Shown here: positions 24,629 through 31,815 of the stretch, one piece after another | Layout of the letters: each line of letters starts with the position of its first letter | Position numbering within the stretch: position 1 is the first letter of the stretch | Origin: Clostridiales bacterium | GTDB lineage: Bacteria; Bacillota; Clostridia; Oscillospirales; Acutalibacteraceae | Reading direction: 5' to 3' | Assembly: GCA_018364155.1 (NCBI GenBank) | Contig: JAGZMM010000006.1 | Location: forward strand, 60,459 to 124,458 | DNA: 64,000 nt | Translations under genes and position numbers: made by a program | The notes under the pieces: model-generated | Database searches by the model: none | Told to the model about the DNA's origin: nothing | Seen by the model: only the letters and a program-made list of their open reading frames with translations

Positions 24629-24997
24629 TTATTCCTTTTGCTTTGTGTGCCTTTTGATGGCTTCGAAGCTTTCGCTGCTGATGACGTGTTCAATGCGGCA
24701 GGCGTCATGCACCGCCGTGTCTGGGTCTACGCCTAGGGCCGTCAGCCAGTTGGACAACAGGGTATGGCGCTCGTATATTTTTTCTGCGATCTGCCGCCCC
24801 GCGCTAAGCAAAATCAAAAACCCGTCCGGGTCCACGTCGATGTATCCGTTTTCCCGCAGGTTTTTCATCGCCACGCTAACGCTGGGCTTGGAGAACCCCA
24901 GCTCATTGGCAACGTCAATGGAGCGTACCGCACCCTTGCGCTTTTGCAGCATCAATATAGTTTCCAGATAGTTTTCTGCCGATTCTTGTATTTTCAT
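24629..24997 (-). CDS. DtxR/MntR-family metal-dependent repressor
   Basis: A 122-residue regulator, the two-domain short form. The winged helix is at about residues 1-65 (SAENYLETILML, SIDVANELGFSKPSVSVAMKNL) and the metal-binding dimerisation domain contains RHTLLSNWL and DACRIEHVISSESF. It would repress when loaded with Fe2+ or Mn2+. It is transcribed divergently from feoA, and the shared region and downstream sites carry GTTAG-N6-CTAAC palindromes close to the DtxR/IdeR operator core, so it is the obvious candidate repressor of the feo genes on the same element. Confidence 0.88.
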   Translation of the reverse strand: MKIQESAENYLETILMLQKRKGAVRSIDVANELGFSKPSVSVAMKNLRENGYIDVDPDGFLILLSAGRQIAEKIYERHTLLSNWLTALGVDPDTAVHDACRIEHVISSESFEAIKRHTKQKE

Positions 24998-25135
24998 GAT
25001 TCACCACTCTGTCGTATCCCGTGATTATCCACAAATTATAATTCATAGTATATCATATTTATGCACGTAAATGCAAGCGGTCGGCCGTCTTTGCCCAGAA
25101 CCGGAAAAAAGAAAGGAGATTTTTTGAAAATTCTC

Positions 25136-25164
25136 TTGACAAACTCGTTAGTTTAAGCTAACAT
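25136..25164 (+). promoter_or_regulatory. Sigma-A promoter of the feo operon
   Basis: Perfect TTGACA (25136-25141), 17-base spacer, TAACAT (25159-25164). A second extended -10 (TGG-TACAAT, 25199-25204) lies downstream. Confidence 0.75.
25147..25162. promoter_or_regulatory. Iron-box operator 1 (feo promoter)
   Basis: GTTAG-N6-CTAAC palindrome overlapping the -10 box of the feo promoter; resembles the DtxR/IdeR core. Confidence 0.65.
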
Positions 25165-25171
25165 ATATGAG

Positions 25172-25187
25172 GTTAGTGAGTGCTAAC
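25172..25187. promoter_or_regulatory. Iron-box operator 2
   Basis: A second GTTAG-N6-CTAAC palindrome, 25 bases downstream of the first. Confidence 0.65.
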
Positions 25188-25205
25188 TTTCTTTTTGGTA
25201 CAATG

Positions 25206-25221
25206 GTTAGCTTATACTTAC
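25206..25221. promoter_or_regulatory. Iron-box operator 3 (imperfect)
   Basis: GTTAG-N6-CTTAC with one mismatch, next to the second -10 element and just before feoA. Confidence 0.5.
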
Positions 25222-25240
25222 TGAAAGGCGGGGGTGAAAT

Positions 25241-25453
25241 ATGATGCCGTTACTATTTGCAAATGTCGGGGAAGAAAACCTGATTCGAAAGGTAGGCGGA
25301 AGCCCGCAGGTAAAGGCGCACTTGGAGAATCTGGGGTTCGTCATTGGTGGAAATGTTACGGTGATTTCCACCATAGCGGGGAACCTGATCGTCAATGTCA
25401 AGAATTCCCGCGTGGCGATCAGCCGCGAAATGGCCAGCAAAATAATGGTCTAA
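25241..25453 (+). CDS. feoA: FeoA-domain protein 1
   Basis: A 70-residue SH3-like FeoA protein (PLLFANVGEENLIRKVGG, LGFVIGGNVTVIS, VKNSRVAISREMASKIMV). FeoA proteins bind and modulate the FeoB ferrous-iron transporter at the inner face of the membrane. A GGGGGTGA site lies upstream of the start. First gene of the feo operon, directly behind the iron-box promoter. Two separate feoA genes before feoB is a common clostridial arrangement. Confidence 0.87.
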   Translation: MMPLLFANVGEENLIRKVGGSPQVKAHLENLGFVIGGNVTVISTIAGNLIVNVKNSRVAISREMASKIMV

Positions 25454-25484
25454 CCTAGTTCATGGAAACGAGGAGGAAATAGGC

Positions 25485-25706
25485 ATGAAAACGCTTAAGC
25501 AGGCAAAGGTGGGCGATGTGGCGACGGTGGTCAAACTCCACGGCGAGGGTGCGGTCAAGCGCCGCATTATGGATATGGGCCTTACAAAAGGCACGCGTGT
25601 GCAGGTGCGCAAGGTGGCGCCTCTGGGTGATCCGTTGGAGGTTACCGTGCGGGGCTATGAGCTCTCCATCCGCAAGGCGGATGCTGAGATGATCGAGGTG
25701 GAATAA
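25485..25706 (+). CDS. feoA: FeoA-domain protein 2
   Basis: A 73-residue FeoA protein (LKQAKVGDVATVVKLHGEGAVKRRIMDMGLTKGT, GYELSIRKADAEMIEVE), the canonical form. It begins 31 bases after the first feoA with a GAGGAGG ribosome site. It is expected to act with FeoB in Fe2+ uptake. The sequence differs clearly from FeoA1, so the pair is not a recent duplication. Confidence 0.9.
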   Translation: MKTLKQAKVGDVATVVKLHGEGAVKRRIMDMGLTKGTRVQVRKVAPLGDPLEVTVRGYELSIRKADAEMIEVE

Positions 25707-25749
25707 TGGAAAAATAGGGGCGCGGATGCCCCGCTTTTTCGGCATGATG

Positions 25750-25765
25750 GTTAGTATGGACTAAT
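25750..25765. promoter_or_regulatory. Iron-box operator 4 (upstream of feoB)
   Basis: GTTAG-N6-CTAAT, one mismatch from the full palindrome, in the gap between feoA2 and feoB. It suggests extra control at feoB. Confidence 0.45.
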
Positions 25766-25790
25766 TACATAGGGAAAGGAACGACGCGGC

Positions 25791-28202
25791 ATGGATATCC
25801 GAATTGCCTTAGCAGGCAACCCGAACAGCGGAAAAACCACCCTGTTCAATGCACTGACCGGCGCCAACCAGTTTGTGGGAAACTGGCCGGGCGTTACCGT
25901 GGAGAAAAAGGAAGGTAAGCTGAAAAAACACAGCAATGTGGTGATCATGGACCTTCCGGGCATTTATTCTCTTTCGCCTTACACTTTGGAGGAGGTGGTG
26001 GCGAGAAACTATCTCATAGGGGAGCGTCCTGACGCCATTCTCAACATCATTGACGGTACCAATCTCGAGCGCAACCTGTACCTGACGACACAGCTGACCG
26101 AGCTGGGTATTCCGGTAGTGGTTGCGGTCAACATGATGGATGTGGTCAAGAAAAACGGCGACCGCATTCACATCGACGAGCTTTCCCGCCAGCTGGGCTG
26201 TAACGTGGTGGAAATCTCGGCGTTAAAGGGAACTGGAGTCATGGAGGCGGCCGAGGCGGCGGTCAAAGCAGCCGGCGGTACCAAGGCCATTCCCCAGCAC
26301 AGCTTCAGCGGCCCGGTGGAGCACGCCATCGCCCACATTGAGGAGGCGGCGGTGCATAATCTGCCTGCCGAGCAGCAGCGCTGGTACGCCATTAAGATCT
26401 TCGAGCGGGACGAAAAGGTCCTGTCCCAGCTAAACCTGGACAAAACCGTTCTCGCCCACATCGAAGAGGATATCAAGGCCGCGGAGAAGGAGCTCGACGA
26501 CGATGCCCAGAGTATCATCACCAACGAGCGGTACGTATACATCGCGTCCATCATCAAAAGCTGCTACCAGAAAAAGAACCGCGGCAAGCTCTCCACCTCC
26601 GACAAGATCGACAAGGTGGTAACCAACCGCTGGCTGGCTCTGCCGATTTTCGCAGTGGTCATGTTTATCGTCTATTTCCTGTCGGTCACCACGGTGGGCA
26701 CCTGGGCCACCGACTGGGCCAATGACGGCGTGTTTGGCGACGGCTTCCACCTCTTTGCCATCGGCTCGGCTGAATACGAGGAAGCGGCGGAGGAATATGT
26801 GGTTCCCGGAGCCATGGTGGAGGCCTTCGAGTCGGCCGCAGAGGAAGCGGATTTAGACCCCGCCGCGGCCACCGATTTGACCACCACCGCTTATCTCTAT
26901 GACGACGATGGAAACATAGAGGAAGAAATCCCCGTGGACTTCGCCGCTTATACACAGGCCGCTTCCATCGAAGAACCCGATCCTGCCAGCTACGGCGTGT
27001 GGGTGCCGGGTCTGCCGGTGCTCATCAGCGACGGCCTGAATGCCGTCAACTGCGCCGACTGGCTCAAAGGCCTGATCTTAGACGGAATCGTCGGCGGTGT
27101 CGGCGCGGTTTTGGGCTTTGTTCCCCAGATGCTGGTTCTCTTTTTGCTGTTGGCGTTCCTGGAATCCTGTGGATACATGGCGCGTATCGCCTTTGTTCTC
27201 GACCGGATTTTCCGTAAGTTCGGCCTGTCCGGCAAGTCCTTTATCCCCATGCTCATCGGTACCGGCTGCGGCATCCCCGGTATTATGGCTTCCCGAACCA
27301 TTGAAAACGACCGGGACCGCAAGATGACGGTTATGACCACCACCTTTATCCCCTGCAGCGCCAAGCTGCCGATCATCGCTCTGATTGCGGGCGCGCTGTT
27401 CGGCGGAGCTTGGTGGGTGGCGCCCAGTGCCTACTTTGTCGGTATCGCGGCCATCATCCTCTCGGGTATTATGCTCAAAAAGACCAAGATGTTCGCGGGC
27501 GATCCGGCTCCCTTCGTCATGGAGCTGCCAGCGTACCACTGGCCCACGGTGGGCAACATTCTGCGCTCCATGTGGGAGCGGGCTTGGTCCTTCATCAAGA
27601 AGGCCGGTACGGTCATTCTCCTTTCGTCTATTCTTCTTTGGTTCTTGCAGGGCTTCGGCTTCGAGAACGGTAGTTTCGGTATGGTTGAGGACCTCAACAA
27701 TTCCATTCTGGCGGTCATCGGCGGCGCAATTGCCTGGATCTTTTCTCCCTTGGGCTGGGGCGACTGGCAGGCGGCTGTGGCCACCATTACCGGTCTCATC
27801 GCCAAGGAAAACGTGGTGGGCACCTTCGGCGTGCTCTACGGCGGCTTCGACGAGGTGGCCGAGAACGGCTGGCAGGTCTGGGTCAACATGCGTACTTTCT
27901 TCACGCCTCTTTCGGCCTATTCCTTCCTGATCTTCAATCTCCTGTGCGCGCCTTGCTTTGCGGCCATGGGCGCCATCAAGCGGGAGATGAACAGCGCCAA
28001 ATGGACCCTCTTCGCCATCGGATACCAGTGCGTGTTCGCGTATGCGGTCTCCCTGGTGGTCTATCAGCTGGGTATGTTGTTTACCGGTCAAGGCAATATC
28101 ATCGGCTCCATCGCTGCCTTTGCCATCGTGGCACTGATTCTCTACATGCTGTTACGCCCGTATAAGGAAAGCAACACCCTCAAAGCAAAGGTGAAGGTAT
28201 AA
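25791..28202 (+). CDS. feoB: Ferrous iron transporter FeoB
   Basis: An 803-residue FeoB. The N-terminal G domain has G1 GNPNSGKTT, G3 DLPGIYSL and G4 NMMD; a helical spacer follows, then a membrane domain with two Gate motifs (SGKSFIPMLIGTGCGIPGI; the second near TFFTPLSAYSFLIFNLLCAPC). It imports Fe2+ across the cytoplasmic membrane. The protein is about 80-100 residues longer than a standard FeoB because of an acidic insertion (about residues 320-410: EYEEAAEEYVVPG, YLYDDDGNIEEEIPVDF) between the first two membrane helices, predicted to face outward. Central gene of the element's iron operon. Confidence 0.96.
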   Translation: MDIRIALAGNPNSGKTTLFNALTGANQFVGNWPGVTVEKKEGKLKKHSNVVIMDLPGIYSLSPYTLEEVVARNYLIGERPDAILNIIDGTNLERNLYLTTQLTELGIPVVVAVNMMDVVKKNGDRIHIDELSRQLGCNVVEISALKGTGVMEAAEAAVKAAGGTKAIPQHSFSGPVEHAIAHIEEAAVHNLPAEQQRWYAIKIFERDEKVLSQLNLDKTVLAHIEEDIKAAEKELDDDAQSIITNERYVYIASIIKSCYQKKNRGKLSTSDKIDKVVTNRWLALPIFAVVMFIVYFLSVTTVGTWATDWANDGVFGDGFHLFAIGSAEYEEAAEEYVVPGAMVEAFESAAEEADLDPAAATDLTTTAYLYDDDGNIEEEIPVDFAAYTQAASIEEPDPASYGVWVPGLPVLISDGLNAVNCADWLKGLILDGIVGGVGAVLGFVPQMLVLFLLLAFLESCGYMARIAFVLDRIFRKFGLSGKSFIPMLIGTGCGIPGIMASRTIENDRDRKMTVMTTTFIPCSAKLPIIALIAGALFGGAWWVAPSAYFVGIAAIILSGIMLKKTKMFAGDPAPFVMELPAYHWPTVGNILRSMWERAWSFIKKAGTVILLSSILLWFLQGFGFENGSFGMVEDLNNSILAVIGGAIAWIFSPLGWGDWQAAVATITGLIAKENVVGTFGVLYGGFDEVAENGWQVWVNMRTFFTPLSAYSFLIFNLLCAPCFAAMGAIKREMNSAKWTLFAIGYQCVFAYAVSLVVYQLGMLFTGQGNIIGSIAAFAIVALILYMLLRPYKESNTLKAKVKV

Positions 28203-28224
28203 GCCGGAGAAGGAGGAAGCAAAG

Positions 28225-28395
28225 ATGTTGGATTTCCTTTGTGCAAACTGGGGTACCATTGTGATTGCGGCGGCAATTGCCGCCATAGTGGTTCTAATCC
28301 TCGTAAAGCTTCGAAAAGACCGGAAAAAGGGAAAGTCCAGCTGCGGCTGCGGCTGCGACCATTGCCCGTCGTCGGGCATGTGCCATAAAAAGTAG
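28225..28395 (+). CDS. FeoB-associated Cys-rich membrane protein
   Basis: A 56-residue protein: short N-terminus (LDFLCANWG), one transmembrane helix (about residues 11-28), a basic stretch and a Cys-rich tail (CGCGCDHCPSSGMC). Proteins of this form regularly follow feoB and are thought to assist iron transfer (FeoC-like in position, not in sequence). GAAGGAGG lies before ATG 28225, 22 bases after the feoB stop. Confidence 0.85.
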   Translation: MLDFLCANWGTIVIAAAIAAIVVLILVKLRKDRKKGKSSCGCGCDHCPSSGMCHKK

Positions 28396-28632
28396 TCCTC
28401 TCCAAGACCGGCGTTTTCCAGACCGAGCCGGAAGCGCGCAGCGCTTTGTGGAGAAGCAATCCGGAGCTGGCGGAGCGGGAAAAAGCTTCCTGCCCCGCCA
28501 ACCGGACTCGAGCTATATGAAAAAGCAAACGGCAAAGCCCGCCGCAAAGAAAAGCAGCCTGAAAAAATCCTTTTTCGCTGTTCTTTCTTCGAGCGGTATG
28601 GACGGCGCACCGTTGAACCATCAACCAACTGT

Positions 28633-28650
28633 ACGGCGAAAGCCGTTTTT
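28633..28650 (+). terminator. Terminator of the feo operon
   Basis: ACGGC-GAAA-GCCGT tetraloop hairpin followed directly by TTTT. Confidence 0.65.
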
Positions 28651-28657
28651 CAGCGTA

Positions 28658-28683
28658 TTTAAGTTAGCTAAAACTAACTTAAA
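28658..28683. promoter_or_regulatory. Iron-box operator 5 (best match)
   Basis: A near-perfect palindrome TTTAAGTTAG-N6-CTAACTTAAA, directly after the feo terminator and upstream of the DUF2325-DUF3793-flavodoxin operon. Confidence 0.7.
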
Positions 28684-28902
28684 TACAAAACAATCCCGTT
28701 TCTCTGGATGCTGTGCAGGCGGGTTCGCAATCAAGGCGAAAACAACCGGAATATTTGGGAAAAGGCCGTCGAAAAAGCAAATGCCTTATGCTTCTTTGGC
28801 AGGGCAGCGGATCTTGACACAAAAAGCTGGAAAAAATAGAGAAAATACGTGCGGCGAGCGGCTGCAGAAATCATAAGAAGGTCAAAACAGAAAGGAGCAA
28901 CT

Positions 28903-29190
28903 ATGAGCATTGTAATTGTGGGCGGAAACGAACGAATGGTTTGCCAGTACGAAACTATATGCAGGGAATATGGGTGCAAGGCAAAGGTGTTCGCCAAAGA
29001 AAATGGTTCCCTTAAGAAAAAAATGGGCTGCCCGGATCTTTTGATTCTTTTTACCAGCACCGTTTCCCACAAAATGGTCATCAGCGCCTCCCAAGAAGCA
29101 AAGCGCAATCATGTTCCGGTTGCACGGGTTCATACCAGCAGCGCCACCGCTTTGCATTCGGTTTTGTCCGAGCATTGCATGAAACGATAG
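28903..29190 (+). CDS. DUF2325 protein
   Basis: A 95-residue small Rossmann-like protein (SIVIVGGNERMVCQYETICREYG, PDLLILFTSTVSHKM) of the DUF2325 family. The molecular role is unknown; in Clostridia the gene is commonly found beside feo and flavodoxin genes, which suggests an iron or redox link. AAAGGAG precedes ATG 28903. First gene of the operon behind iron-box operator 5. Confidence 0.82.
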   Translation: MSIVIVGGNERMVCQYETICREYGCKAKVFAKENGSLKKKMGCPDLLILFTSTVSHKMVISASQEAKRNHVPVARVHTSSATALHSVLSEHCMKR

Positions 29191-29209
29191 AGAAGAAAGG
29201 AGAATTCCT

Positions 29210-29761
29210 TTGCTGGAGCCATATCTGATTTCGCATTGTGCGCCGACCCTTGCGTCCTTGAAAACAGCGAATTTGTTTACAGTTTCCTTTTCCTGTGAAC
29301 CCCTACTGCGCAGGCAGCTTGCCCAATGGAACGCACAACTGGGCGGCAAAGGGATTTCCCTGCTTTTATTGCATAAGAAGGCCAATACGGCGCTCATATA
29401 CGTGTTTCGCCGGGCACGCTTGCAGACAGATCTGAAAAAACCGGGTGTTGCCCCGCTTCTCACCGGCTATGGCTATCGGCATACCAGCGTGGACTACTGC
29501 TTGAGACGGCTGAAAAAACGCCTGAGAAAATGCGATTGCTTTCCCCATGAAATCGGGCTCTTTTTGGGTTATCCCTTGGGCGACGTCATTGGGTTTATTC
29601 AAAATGAAGGGAAAAACTGCAAATGCACCGGTTGCTGGAAGGTGTACTGCGATGAATGCGAGGCCCGCAAGGCCTTTGAGAAAATCCGTAAGTGCCGGGA
29701 TGTGTATACCCGTCTTTGGAATCAGGGAAGAAGTGTTTGGCAGCTGACGGTGGCTGCTTGA
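29210..29761 (+). CDS. DUF3793 protein
   Basis: A 183-residue cytoplasmic protein of DUF3793 (EPYLISHCAPTLASLKTANLF at the start; HEIGLFLGYPLGDVIGFI; CKCTGCWKVYCDE near the end). The CxCxxC...C cluster could bind metal. The function is unknown; the family travels with feo and flavodoxin genes in Clostridia. The start appears to be TTG 29210 behind AAAGGAG. It lies between DUF2325 (19 bases upstream) and flavodoxin (35 bases downstream). Confidence 0.82.
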   Translation: MLEPYLISHCAPTLASLKTANLFTVSFSCEPLLRRQLAQWNAQLGGKGISLLLLHKKANTALIYVFRRARLQTDLKKPGVAPLLTGYGYRHTSVDYCLRRLKKRLRKCDCFPHEIGLFLGYPLGDVIGFIQNEGKNCKCTGCWKVYCDECEARKAFEKIRKCRDVYTRLWNQGRSVWQLTVAA

Positions 29762-29796
29762 CATATCAAACATACATAGAAAGAGGTTTTGTCTGT

Positions 29797-30219
29797 ATGA
29801 GTAAAGTAGCAGTTGTTTATTGGAGCGGTACCGGAAACACCGAGCAGATGGCCCAGAAAGTCGCAGAGGGGGCCAAAGGCGCTGGGGCGGAGGTTATGCT
29901 TTTTACTTCGGCGGAATTTGGCGCCGACGCGATGGACCAGTTCGACGCAGTGGCCTTCGGCTGCCCCTCCATGGGTGCCGAGCAGCTGGAGGAAAGCGAA
30001 TTTGAACCCATGTTCTCCGCTTGCGAAGCAAAGCTTAAGGACAAAAAGATCGCCCTTTTCGGCTCCTACGGCTGGGGAGACGGCGAATGGATGCGCACCT
30101 GGGAGGAAACCTGCAAGGGAGACGGTGCGGTGCTCGCCTGCGACAGCGTCATCTGCAATGAGGCGCCCGATGACAACGCACAGGAAGCCTGCGTCAAGCT
30201 GGGCGAAGCCTTGGCGTAA
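29797..30219 (+). CDS. Flavodoxin
   Basis: A 140-residue short-chain flavodoxin. The FMN phosphate loop is WSGTGNTEQMA (about residues 9-19); GCPSMGAEQLEE and FGSYGWGDGEW are the two FMN-ring loops. It is an electron carrier that replaces ferredoxin when iron is scarce, which fits its place in an iron-box-controlled operon. Start at ATG 29797 after AAAGAGG. Two strong terminators follow. Confidence 0.93.
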   Translation: MSKVAVVYWSGTGNTEQMAQKVAEGAKGAGAEVMLFTSAEFGADAMDQFDAVAFGCPSMGAEQLEESEFEPMFSACEAKLKDKKIALFGSYGWGDGEWMRTWEETCKGDGAVLACDSVICNEAPDDNAQEACVKLGEALA

Positions 30220-30252
30220 ACAACTCTTTGGCGTCGTCTGATTGCGTATCAG

Positions 30253-30298
30253 AGTCTTGCCCGGGTGACCGTATGGCGTCCGGGCAAGACTGCTTTTT
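30253..30298 (+). terminator. Terminator of the flavodoxin operon
   Basis: A 12-bp perfect stem (30253-30264 with 30280-30291) then CTTTTT. Confidence 0.8.
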
Positions 30299-30316
30299 AG
30301 ATATCGAATGGCTTCG

Positions 30317-30351
30317 AAAACCGGCGTCGTCCTTTTGACGACGCCGGTTTT
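30317..30351. terminator. Second hairpin after flavodoxin
   Basis: A perfect 14-bp stem with AAAA and TTTT ends; could work in both directions. Confidence 0.7.
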
Positions 30352-30508
30352 CGGCAAAAGCTTGAGGGGAACCGTTTCGTTTGGTCAGCCTTTGGCAAAA
30401 ACGCAGGCGGCAAGGATGGCGCGCCGCCGCACGCGAACCTCTCCCGCTCATAACATGCCCCTTTTTTTCATATAAAAGGAAGGAAAACGGGGAAAAGGAG
30501 GGGACGGT

Positions 30509-30643
30509 ATGGCAAAGGGAAAAGCTCCTCAGCTGCGGTATGAATTTCAAAACCCCAACACGCCGGCAGCCACGCGGGAGCGGGTCAAGGAACTGGTCAT
30601 CGAAAAGCGGCTGGAGCAAATCCATAGGATACGAACAGAGTAA
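30509..30643 (+). CDS. Small basic protein, possible partner of the recombinase
   Basis: A 44-residue reading frame with a strong AAAGGAGGGG ribosome site. The product is charged and helical in its second half (RERVKELVIEKRLEQIHRIR). No family was recognised with certainty. It lies on the element upstream of the aldolase and the serine recombinase. Recombination directionality factors are often small basic proteins, so it is one candidate, but this is only inference from size and location. Confidence 0.5.
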   Translation: MAKGKAPQLRYEFQNPNTPAATRERVKELVIEKRLEQIHRIRTE

Positions 30644-30671
30644 TTTGCCGACGGACTTTTTCTATTTGCAG

Positions 30672-30700
30672 TTGACAAACGGAAGAGGAAATGATAGAAT
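30672..30700 (+). promoter_or_regulatory. Sigma-A promoter of the aldolase-like gene
   Basis: Perfect TTGACA (30672-30677), 17-base spacer, TAGAAT (30695-30700), about 67 bases before the start. Confidence 0.75.
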
Positions 30701-30766
30701 TGCTTTGTCAATTAAAAACTTTAAAGCATTAAAGCAAAACAATGGAATGAAAAGAGTGGAACATCC

Positions 30767-31744
30767 ATGACAATGAGAAAAGGCAGCCTTATGAGCGTCC
30801 GAGACGATGTGAAGGTTTTGGATGCTACCATCCGCGACGGCGGGCTTTGCAACAATTTTGAATTTACAGACGAATTCGTTACCGCGCTTTACAAAGCCAA
30901 TGTAAAGAGCGGCGTAGACTACATGGAATTCGGTTACAAAGCCAGCAAACACTTGTTTGACCCCTCCAAATTCGGAAAATGGAAGTTTTGCAGCGAGGAG
31001 GACCTTCGTTCCATCGTCGGGGACAACATCAGCGATATGAAAATCGCGGTGATGGCGGACGTAGGCCGATGTGACTTTAAGACGGATTTTCTTCCCAAAA
31101 GCGAGAGCGTCATTGATTTTGTCCGCGTTGCGTGCTACATTCACCAGATTCCCGCTGCCGTTGAGATGATTGAATACTTGCATCAATTGGGCTATGAAAC
31201 CAGCTGCAACATCATGGCGGTTTCCCAGGCAAGCACCGAACAGATTGAGGATGCACTGGATATGCTGTGCAGCTCTCATGTGGACGTTCTTTACCTGGTG
31301 GACAGCTACGGCTCCCTTTATCCGGAAAACGCGGCGGCCCTCGCACGCAAATATATCGATTATGCGGAAAAGGCGGGAAAAAAGGTTGGCTTTCACGCGC
31401 ACAACAATCAAAACCTTGCCTTTGCCAATACGATTGAAACCATGTCTTACGGGGTTTCCTACCTGGACGCAACGGCCATGGGGATGGGCAGAGGCGCGGG
31501 AAACTGTGCCATGGAGCTTCTTCTGGGCTTTCTGAAAAATCCCAAGTTTAGTCTTTACAGCCTGCTTACCTTTATTGAAACCCACATGATTCCCCTTAAG
31601 GAAACCGGAATTGTCTGGGGCTACGACTTGCAATATATGTTTACCGGGCAGCTCAACCGCCATCCCAAAGAGGCCATGGCCTTCACTGCCGAACACCGAA
31701 GCGATTACTGTGAATTCTATAAATCGCTCCTGGATAATTTCTAA
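30767..31744 (+). CDS. DRE-TIM/HMGL-like aldolase family protein
   Basis: A 325-residue TIM-barrel enzyme of the HMG-CoA lyase-like superfamily, close to 4-hydroxy-2-oxovalerate aldolase relatives. Metal-site signatures: DATIRDGGLCNNFEF near the N-terminus, the conserved VDSYGSLYPE, GFHAHNNQNLAFAN (metal-binding HxH) and the Gly-rich GMGRGAGNCAMELL. The reaction is not certain: members perform aldol cleavage or condensation on 2-oxo acids. ATG 30767 is used, but an in-frame ATG at 30791 behind AAAAGG is equally possible. It lies on the integrated element with its own promoter; its connection with iron uptake is unclear. Confidence 0.82.
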   Translation: MTMRKGSLMSVRDDVKVLDATIRDGGLCNNFEFTDEFVTALYKANVKSGVDYMEFGYKASKHLFDPSKFGKWKFCSEEDLRSIVGDNISDMKIAVMADVGRCDFKTDFLPKSESVIDFVRVACYIHQIPAAVEMIEYLHQLGYETSCNIMAVSQASTEQIEDALDMLCSSHVDVLYLVDSYGSLYPENAAALARKYIDYAEKAGKKVGFHAHNNQNLAFANTIETMSYGVSYLDATAMGMGRGAGNCAMELLLGFLKNPKFSLYSLLTFIETHMIPLKETGIVWGYDLQYMFTGQLNRHPKEAMAFTAEHRSDYCEFYKSLLDNF

Positions 31745-31748
31745 GAAA

Positions 31749-31791
31749 AAAGCTCCGGCTTTCTCCCGCTTACGGGCCAGGCCGGAGCTTT
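31749..31791 (+). terminator. Terminator between aldolase and recombinase
   Basis: An 11-bp perfect stem (31749-31759 with 31781-31791) with a long loop, directly after the aldolase stop. The T-run is short. Confidence 0.65.
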
Positions 31792-31815
31792 GCAAGGTTT
31801 GCAAAGGAGGATATT

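Larger units (their letters stand above)
28396..28902 (+). other. Gene-free spacer between the two iron-regulated operons
   Basis: A long open frame exists here, but it crosses a terminator and an operator and looks non-coding. The stretch ends the feoB operon and contains the promoter region of the DUF2325 operon. Confidence 0.5.

Noticed and set aside
28448..28876. Long open frame (142 codons) between the two iron-regulated operons
   Set aside because: It crosses a tetraloop terminator and the best iron-box operator, has no ribosome site and shows no recognisable protein pattern.
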